Below, piece after piece: positions 61,820-64,000 of a stretch of 64,000 nt of DNA. The notes beneath the pieces were generated by a model. The model had not been told where the DNA came from. It saw only the letters and a list, made by a program, of their open reading frames with translations, and did no database searches. Positions within the stretch are counted from its first letter, which is position 1. Each line of letters starts with the position of its first letter. Position numbers and translations under genes: made by a program. This stretch comes from Smithella sp. (lineage in GTDB: Bacteria > Desulfobacterota > Syntrophia > Syntrophales > Smithellaceae): the NCBI GenBank assembly GCA_018056685.1, contig JAGPFC010000012.1:1-64000 (forward strand). Reading direction: 5' to 3'.

Positions 61820-63397
61820 ATGCGTATTGCTGTTATCGCTCCACCTTATCCACTCGAAGAAATGCCATCGCCGCCGCTGGGGGTAACGTATGTTGCGGCA
61901 GCCTTTGCCGCCGCCGGAGCGGATGTGAAGATATTCGACTACATTGTTTCCGCGTACTCGAAAGAGAAACTGGAAAAAGAACTGGCTGCTTTTCAGCCCG
62001 ATGCTGTCGGCGCAACGTCCGTGACGATGAATTTTTACGGCGCACAGCAGATTCTTCGCGATGTTAAAAATTACAATCCGGACATCATCACCATGATGGG
62101 CGGTCCGCATGTGTCTTTTACGGCGGCGGACACACTGAGAAAATATTCGGAGATCGATCTCATTGTCATCGGAGAAGGGGAGGATACCATTGCCGATCTG
62201 ACGCCCCTCATGAAACAGCCGGACAAATGGCGTGACATTCGTGGCATCGCTTTTCGCAGAGACGGTGAAATTATCATTACCGGCAAAAGGGATTTCATTA
62301 CCGATATCGATCGAATTCCATTACCAGCGCGCCATTTGCTGCCGATTTCCCGCTACCGCGCGCTGGGCTTTCCTGTGAGTCTCATCACCGGCCGGGGCTG
62401 TCCCTATTCGTGTATTTTTTGTCTGGGACGCAAAATGGTCGGTTCCAAAGTGCGCAAGAGAAATCCCAGGCTTGTCGTGGACGAAATAGAGCAAATTCTC
62501 AACTACGGCTTTGACCGCATTAACATTGCCGACGATCTGTTCACTACCGATAAAGAGCGTGTAAAAGAAATCTGCACGGGCATCAAAGAACGTTCTTTAA
62601 AGTTTCCGTGGAGCGCTTTCGCCCGCGTGGACACGGTCAGCCGGGAGGTCTTTGAGCTGATGGCTGACGCCGGCTGCGACAGTGTCAGCTTCGGCGTGGA
62701 AACCGGCAATGCCGAGATGCTCAAGAGAATCAAAAAAGGGATTAAGCTGGAACAGGTGCATGCCGCGGTTAAAATGTGCCAGGAGGCGGGTTTGATTGCG
62801 CACGCCTCTTTTATTATCGGTCTGCCGGGAGAAACAATGGAGACGTTACGGGAAACCGATCAATTCGCGAAAAGCATGAAGGCGCTTTACGGGTATCATT
62901 TTCTGGCGCCTTTCCCCGGAACAACCGTCCGGGAAAAGATTCAGGATTATGATCTGGAAATTTTAACCGACAACTGGAATCTTTACGACGCCAATGACGC
63001 CATCGTGAAAACGTCTTCTTTACTTCCGCAGGAAATGAAAGCATTCGGCGCAGATTACGATAAAGAAATGGAAGCTGACTGGGATAAGATCCTGCAAAGA
63101 TATCATCAGGGCATCGGTTCTGTTGATGATATCATGCAGGTTGAGGGGAACTGGCGGATGAAGCTGACCTATCAACTTTTAAAAAACGACATCATCGAAA
63201 AGAACGGTTTGATTGAAGCGGATGTCTTTAAAGGTTCTCGGGAAAACGCCCTGGAAGAACTTTGCAGCAGGGTCATCACTTGCACAAGCGCCGATGCCGG
63301 TGTGGTGAAACATACCATTCTTGATTTTGCGGGACGTGGTTACTTGAAAGCCGATATTTCCGATAAGGGCTGCCAGTGGTCCTGGTCATTTCCTTAA
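61820..63397 (+). CDS. B12-binding radical SAM enzyme
   Basis: A 525-residue class B radical SAM enzyme. The N-terminal cobalamin-binding domain (about 1-140) includes PPYPLEEMPSPPLG and VGATSVTMNFYGAQ; the radical SAM cluster motif is RGCPYSCIFC near residue 192; a C-terminal part ends in an unknown domain. Such enzymes methylate or rearrange unactivated carbons in lipids and antibiotics. Last plus-strand gene of the cluster; it starts two bases after the acyltransferase. Confidence 0.93.
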   Translation: MRIAVIAPPYPLEEMPSPPLGVTYVAAAFAAAGADVKIFDYIVSAYSKEKLEKELAAFQPDAVGATSVTMNFYGAQQILRDVKNYNPDIITMMGGPHVSFTAADTLRKYSEIDLIVIGEGEDTIADLTPLMKQPDKWRDIRGIAFRRDGEIIITGKRDFITDIDRIPLPARHLLPISRYRALGFPVSLITGRGCPYSCIFCLGRKMVGSKVRKRNPRLVVDEIEQILNYGFDRINIADDLFTTDKERVKEICTGIKERSLKFPWSAFARVDTVSREVFELMADAGCDSVSFGVETGNAEMLKRIKKGIKLEQVHAAVKMCQEAGLIAHASFIIGLPGETMETLRETDQFAKSMKALYGYHFLAPFPGTTVREKIQDYDLEILTDNWNLYDANDAIVKTSSLLPQEMKAFGADYDKEMEADWDKILQRYHQGIGSVDDIMQVEGNWRMKLTYQLLKNDIIEKNGLIEADVFKGSRENALEELCSRVITCTSADAGVVKHTILDFAGRGYLKADISDKGCQWSWSFP

Positions 63398-63398
63398 G

Positions 63399-64000
63399 CT
63401 ACTTCCTGCGTATCAAAATGCCCAGTGATTCACACATCGGTTTTTCTTCATAGTGTCCGGAAGCCACGGCTTTTTGATAAACCAGATAAGGCGCCTGTCC
63501 GCCTTTGGCCGGATCGGGAAAGATATCGTGAAATAAAAGATAACCGCCTTTGATAAGTTTCTCAGCCCAGATATCGTAATCTTTTAAAACGGCTTCGTAG
63601 GCGTGGCTGCCGTCAATAAAAATAAGGCTGAGCGGCGTTGCCCATACCCTGCCGATCGTCGCCGAACTGCCGATCAGGGGGATCACCGTATCGTCCAGAT
63701 CAAAATCAAAAAGTGTTTTTCGGAAATGCCGGAGCGTGTCGATCCGGCCGGTTTCTTTATCCAGCAGATCGGGATCAAAATATTCTTCACCCGGTTGTTG
63801 TTCCTCGGATCCGCGATGATGATCGATCGAAAAAAGAACCGTGGAATTTTCCCTGCAGGCCGTGCCCAGATAAACAGATGATTTGCCGCAGTAGCTGCCG
63901 ATTTCCAGACAGGGACCGTTTTTGCCGGCGATCAGCGCCAGTTCATAGAGACAATTTGCCTCACGTTCGTCCAGGAAGCCCTTGACTTTATCTATTTTTT
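63399..64000 (-). CDS. Class I methyltransferase/CmcI-like (5' end outside window)
   Basis: The frame is open to the window edge on the minus strand, so the start is missing; at least 200 residues are visible. Motif I is CLEIGSYCGKSSVYLG, then FSIDHHRGSEEQ, then SLIFIDGSHAYEAVLKDYD with the FIDGSH signature of macrocin-O-methyltransferase/cephalosporin-hydroxylase-like (Methyltransf_24) enzymes, ending LIKGGYLLFHDIFPDP. Convergent with the B12 enzyme, one base apart. It may still act on the same product. Confidence 0.88.
   Translation of the reverse strand, partial: KIDKVKGFLDEREANCLYELALIAGKNGPCLEIGSYCGKSSVYLGTACRENSTVLFSIDHHRGSEEQQPGEEYFDPDLLDKETGRIDTLRHFRKTLFDFDLDDTVIPLIGSSATIGRVWATPLSLIFIDGSHAYEAVLKDYDIWAEKLIKGGYLLFHDIFPDPAKGGQAPYLVYQKAVASGHYEEKPMCESLGILIRRK

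Noticed and set aside
1..64000. Prophage, transposase or plasmid genes
   Set aside because: No integrase, transposase, capsid or replication gene was recognised; gene order looks chromosomal.

Overview
The window looks like chromosome from a strictly anaerobic, mid-GC Gram-negative bacterium, most probably Desulfobacterota near the Syntrophales (Syntrophus/Smithella type). This is inference from content: a membrane pyrophosphatase, a tungstate transporter, PaaK-type and NDP-forming acyl-CoA ligases, an AmmeMemoRadiSam cassette, an apparent selenocysteine codon, and many lipoprotein and outer-membrane genes. No rRNA, phage, IS element or CRISPR was seen. Most genes read as ordinary chromosomal operons.

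1-7.0 kb (+): housekeeping run: clpB (5' truncated by the window), a DUF1844 protein, ispE, tRNA-Gln(UUG), prs, ribosomal protein L25/CTC, pth and hppA, closed by a strong terminator. 7.2-14.4 kb (-): a signalling operon encoding a HEAT-repeat protein, an HD-GYP protein, a class III cyclase-like protein and a membrane aminopropyltransferase-like protein. The first two share an N-terminal module. 15.4-20.3 kb (+): LolD/LolE-like ABC genes, a LolA-like periplasmic protein, a predicted outer-membrane barrel and a DUF374 acyltransferase, resembling a dedicated envelope-trafficking pathway. 21.3-26.3 kb (-): an AmmeMemoRadiSam operon whose proteins carry export signals, ending in a second membrane aminopropyltransferase-like gene.

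26.5-35.4 kb: small accessory genes (phasin-like, UbiB kinase, amphi-Trp, lipoproteins, UspA, signal peptidase, PilZ, YjbQ), then an Insig-like membrane protein and an ArsC/Spx-family gene with an in-frame UGA exactly at the catalytic cysteine, a probable selenoprotein. 35.5-44.4 kb: acyl-CoA and redox metabolism (NDP-forming ligase, PaaK, geranylgeranyl-reductase-like flavoprotein, an isolated hisF, a ferredoxin protein) and a group of envelope proteins. 44.4-50.3 kb: 5'-nucleotidase with a small coupled partner, a penicillin-binding peptidase, a second HD-GYP protein, a sodium symporter and a biotin carrier.

50.5-55.0 kb: tungstate uptake (HTH/solute-binding regulator, two TupA-like binding proteins, TupB, TupC), probably supplying tungsten enzymes of anaerobic metabolism. 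55.2-64.0 kb: DAHP synthase, an SGNH hydrolase, a thioesterase, then a compact run of PHP phosphoesterase, GT4 glycosyltransferase, methyltransferase, alpha/alpha-toroid protein, hexapeptide acyltransferase, B12-radical SAM enzyme and a convergent methyltransferase cut by the window end. This run resembles an uncharacterised glycoconjugate or lipid pathway. Three related intergenic repeats lie near 7.1, 20.5 and 41.9 kb. All functions are read from sequence by eye; no database search was possible.
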